The position numbers and the translations under genes are program-made. This document shows positions 5,807-7,513 of a stretch of 7,513 nucleotides of DNA, in pieces. Below the pieces are notes generated by a model, which did not search any database, was not told the DNA's origin, and saw nothing but the letters and a program-made list of their open reading frames with translations. This DNA is from Bacilli bacterium (lineage in GTDB: Bacteria; Bacillota_I; Bacilli_A; RF39; UBA660): contig JAAWDB010000156.1 of assembly GCA_022793555.1 (NCBI GenBank), positions 1 to 7,513 on the forward strand, in the 5' to 3' direction. Numbering within the stretch: the stretch's first letter is position 1; each line of letters begins with the position of its first letter.

Positions 5807-7498
5807 TCAATTCGTTACAAAACTTTTTACTTCTTTTTGAATTAATGTTAAAATGCCGTTAGTTTTATATAAATCAATTAATTTACTCTTTCGACTGCGA
5901 AGCGGTACTTCATAAAAATATAATCGATTAATATTTCCAATTATTCTTAATGCTTCATCAAATGTTTTTTTATAAACAAACATAATGTACATTGTAGCTA
6001 AATCAGCTGCTTTTAAATCTTGTTTTTCTTCTTTTCCTAATTTCTTTAATTCAGTTTTAAATGTTTTAATAATTCTACACACTTCTTTTGTTTTAGCAAT
6101 ATCAAATTTTGGGCTTTCATTTAGTACTAATTCAATTTGTTTTGAGATATTATTTTTCCATCTTCCCACTTGATTATCTTCAGTAGAAAAGTATAACCTA
6201 CAAAACTCGTCTAATTGAATTATTGTTTCTGACGTATAGATTTCTTTTATTATTTTATCATATTGTTTTTTTCCGCTACTATTAATATTTAAAAATATTT
6301 CTTCTCGAAAGTCTTTATCTTTATACAAATCTACTTGAATATTTCTCAAATTTTCATCTAAAGAATATAAATCTACAGGTTTTATTTGTCTTTGTTCATT
6401 CGTAAAACGAGCTATTTTATCTTTTACAGATGGTTTCGAATCATTCTTAATCATAACCAGAACTTCAATATCCTTTAAAGATTCTTTTGTCATGATCAAA
6501 TTCCAAAGCGTTTGTTGGCCGTTATTAATAATAGGATTAGTAATCATTAATAATCCTATGTCTTCTTTATAATCAACATTACCCATAATGGTGATTCCGT
6601 TGTTATATTTTACAAAGTTTTTAGGATTATTTTTTATTGTATCAATCATATTTTTATTTGGTCCCAAATCACCACGAACATTTTCTGAAAAAAACTTGTG
6701 GATGTTTTCGACACTTTTGATACCACTACAATTCAATAATTCGTTTATTAATTTTTCAGCTGACATAAAATACGCATAAACACCATTTTTGCTCTGTGCT
6801 AACAAAAAGGTTGTGCTCTCATCTGACCTTGTCTTTTTCGGTACATTTAACTTTAAAACTAAGTGATTTTTTTGATTAATGATTTTATTTTCAAAAAATA
6901 TTTCTATAATTTCCATTGGCGTTATATTATTTTTACTTTTTAGATTTTGAGAAATAGTTTTAATGACAAAATTTTTCTCTTTTATTTCGTTTTTATGTTT
7001 TTGGTAAAAGTTTAATAAATCTGATGTATTATTATCTGTAATAGTATTTTCGCTTAGAAACTCTAAGTGATTTTTATTTATTATAGTTTTTATTTCCGTG
7101 TCGCATGTTCCTAATTTAATTTGATATAAAATGCACTCTTTTCCATACCAATAAATTGCATCCACTTTACCATCATTATTTCCTGTGACAATAAAATTAT
7201 CATAAGTTTCTTGGTAATCTATATTATATAATACTGAGATAGCAAAAATTTCGAAAGCTGATCCATATCCATCTTTCTTTTCTAAATTGAAAGCTTTACG
7301 AATTTTATTTAATTCGTTTATTATAATTTTTGCTTTTTTTTCGTTTTTTAAATCATAACGTAGTTTTACTTTTATTATTGTATCTTGATTTGTTTCTTCC
7401 TTTGCTTCAATAGATTCTTTATGTAAAATTTCAAATTCTTTAAAATTATTGTCGCTAACAAAAATAACATTATTTTGATGCCTAATAAATTTTTTCAT
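5807..7498 (-). CDS. AIPR family protein (abortive infection / phage resistance), predicted nuclease
   Basis: The protein has 563 residues from ATG 7498. The N-terminal part has a PD-(D/E)xK-like signature: SAFEIFAIS with E83, NNDGKVDAIYW with D113 and YQIKLG with Q126-x-K128. This suggests a metal-dependent restriction-type nuclease fold. The AIPR core follows: SENVRGDLGPNKN (271-282), FVKYNNGITI (295-304), PIINNGQQT (322-330) and ARFTNEQRQIKPVDLYSLDE (363-382). AIPR proteins are associated with phage resistance and often lie near restriction-modification genes. Any such neighbour would be upstream, beyond the window edge. The terminator at 5707-5729 ends its transcript, and the chaperonin operon converges on it. 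An in-frame GTG at 7507 overlaps the Shine-Dalgarno site GGGTGA, so the ATG is preferred. The family call is firm; nuclease activity is inferred from motifs, and it appears intact. Confidence 0.88.
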   Translation of the reverse strand: MKKFIRHQNNVIFVSDNNFKEFEILHKESIEAKEETNQDTIIKVKLRYDLKNEKKAKIIINELNKIRKAFNLEKKDGYGSAFEIFAISVLYNIDYQETYDNFIVTGNNDGKVDAIYWYGKECILYQIKLGTCDTEIKTIINKNHLEFLSENTITDNNTSDLLNFYQKHKNEIKEKNFVIKTISQNLKSKNNITPMEIIEIFFENKIINQKNHLVLKLNVPKKTRSDESTTFLLAQSKNGVYAYFMSAEKLINELLNCSGIKSVENIHKFFSENVRGDLGPNKNMIDTIKNNPKNFVKYNNGITIMGNVDYKEDIGLLMITNPIINNGQQTLWNLIMTKESLKDIEVLVMIKNDSKPSVKDKIARFTNEQRQIKPVDLYSLDENLRNIQVDLYKDKDFREEIFLNINSSGKKQYDKIIKEIYTSETIIQLDEFCRLYFSTEDNQVGRWKNNISKQIELVLNESPKFDIAKTKEVCRIIKTFKTELKKLGKEEKQDLKAADLATMYIMFVYKKTFDEALRIIGNINRLYFYEVPLRSRKSKLIDLYKTNGILTLIQKEVKSFVTN

Positions 7499-7503
7499 TT
7501 TAA

Positions 7504-7509
7504 TCACCC
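7504..7509 (-). promoter_or_regulatory. Shine-Dalgarno site deciding the AIPR start
   Basis: On the minus strand GGGTGA lies 5 bases before ATG 7498. The GTG overlapping it (7507) is in frame and would add MIK, but it would then have almost no visible upstream ribosome site in the window. Confidence 0.65.
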
Positions 7510-7513
7510 ATAA

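Noticed and set aside
1..7513. CRISPR arrays, tRNA/rRNA genes, transposase genes or integrase attachment sites
   Set aside because: No regularly spaced repeats, tRNA-like sequences, transposase motifs or duplicated attachment-type sequences were seen on reading either strand.

Overview
The window is AT-rich (well under 35% G+C by eye) and its genes read in the standard bacterial code. TGG encodes Trp and TGA is a real stop, ending the DUF3006 gene and the DUF4130 gene. This excludes the UGA=Trp Mycoplasma/Spiroplasma code. Gene content, Shine-Dalgarno sites (GAGG, GGAG, GGTGA) and base composition suggest a low-GC Bacillota, perhaps an Erysipelotrichia/RF39/Acholeplasma-like Bacilli lineage. 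The species cannot be named from the sequence.

Layout. (1) Positions 1-300 (+): the C-terminal part of a TspO/MBR membrane protein, cut by the window edge. (2) Positions 301-1676 (-): a three-gene operon that converges on tspO with no gap. Its order is an exported ComEC-like metallo-beta-lactamase-fold hydrolase, a DUF3006 protein and an unrecognised 84-residue acidic protein. (3) Positions 1677-2102: a regulatory stretch with candidate divergent promoters, a U-rich leader, a probable 55-residue protein and a second forward promoter. (4) Positions 2103-5609 (+): a tightly overlapping operon of a radical SAM/helix-hairpin-helix putative DNA repair protein, its usual partner (DUF4130 family, without the uracil-DNA-glycosylase domain often fused to it) and a divergent GroEL-type chaperonin. 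(5) Positions 5610-5806: a convergent intergenic region with several palindromes and a clear minus-strand terminator. (6) Positions 5807-7498 (-): an AIPR-family (abortive infection / phage resistance) protein with a PD-(D/E)xK-like nuclease signature. Its upstream neighbours lie outside the window.

How the genes fit together. The radical SAM/DUF4130 pair is a known but biochemically uncharacterised module thought to act on DNA. Here a diverged chaperonin subunit, with no groES beside it, is translationally coupled to that pair. By hand alignment it keeps the GroEL ATPase residues, but it has no GGM tail and has changed several apical-domain residues that in E. coli contact substrate and GroES. 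This three-gene unit is the most interesting object in the window, and the AIPR gene opposite it is the likely defence element. A recurring annotation trap is that three genes have an in-frame GTG or TTG overlapping or abutting a GGTG-type Shine-Dalgarno site. The starts given here are the downstream ATGs.
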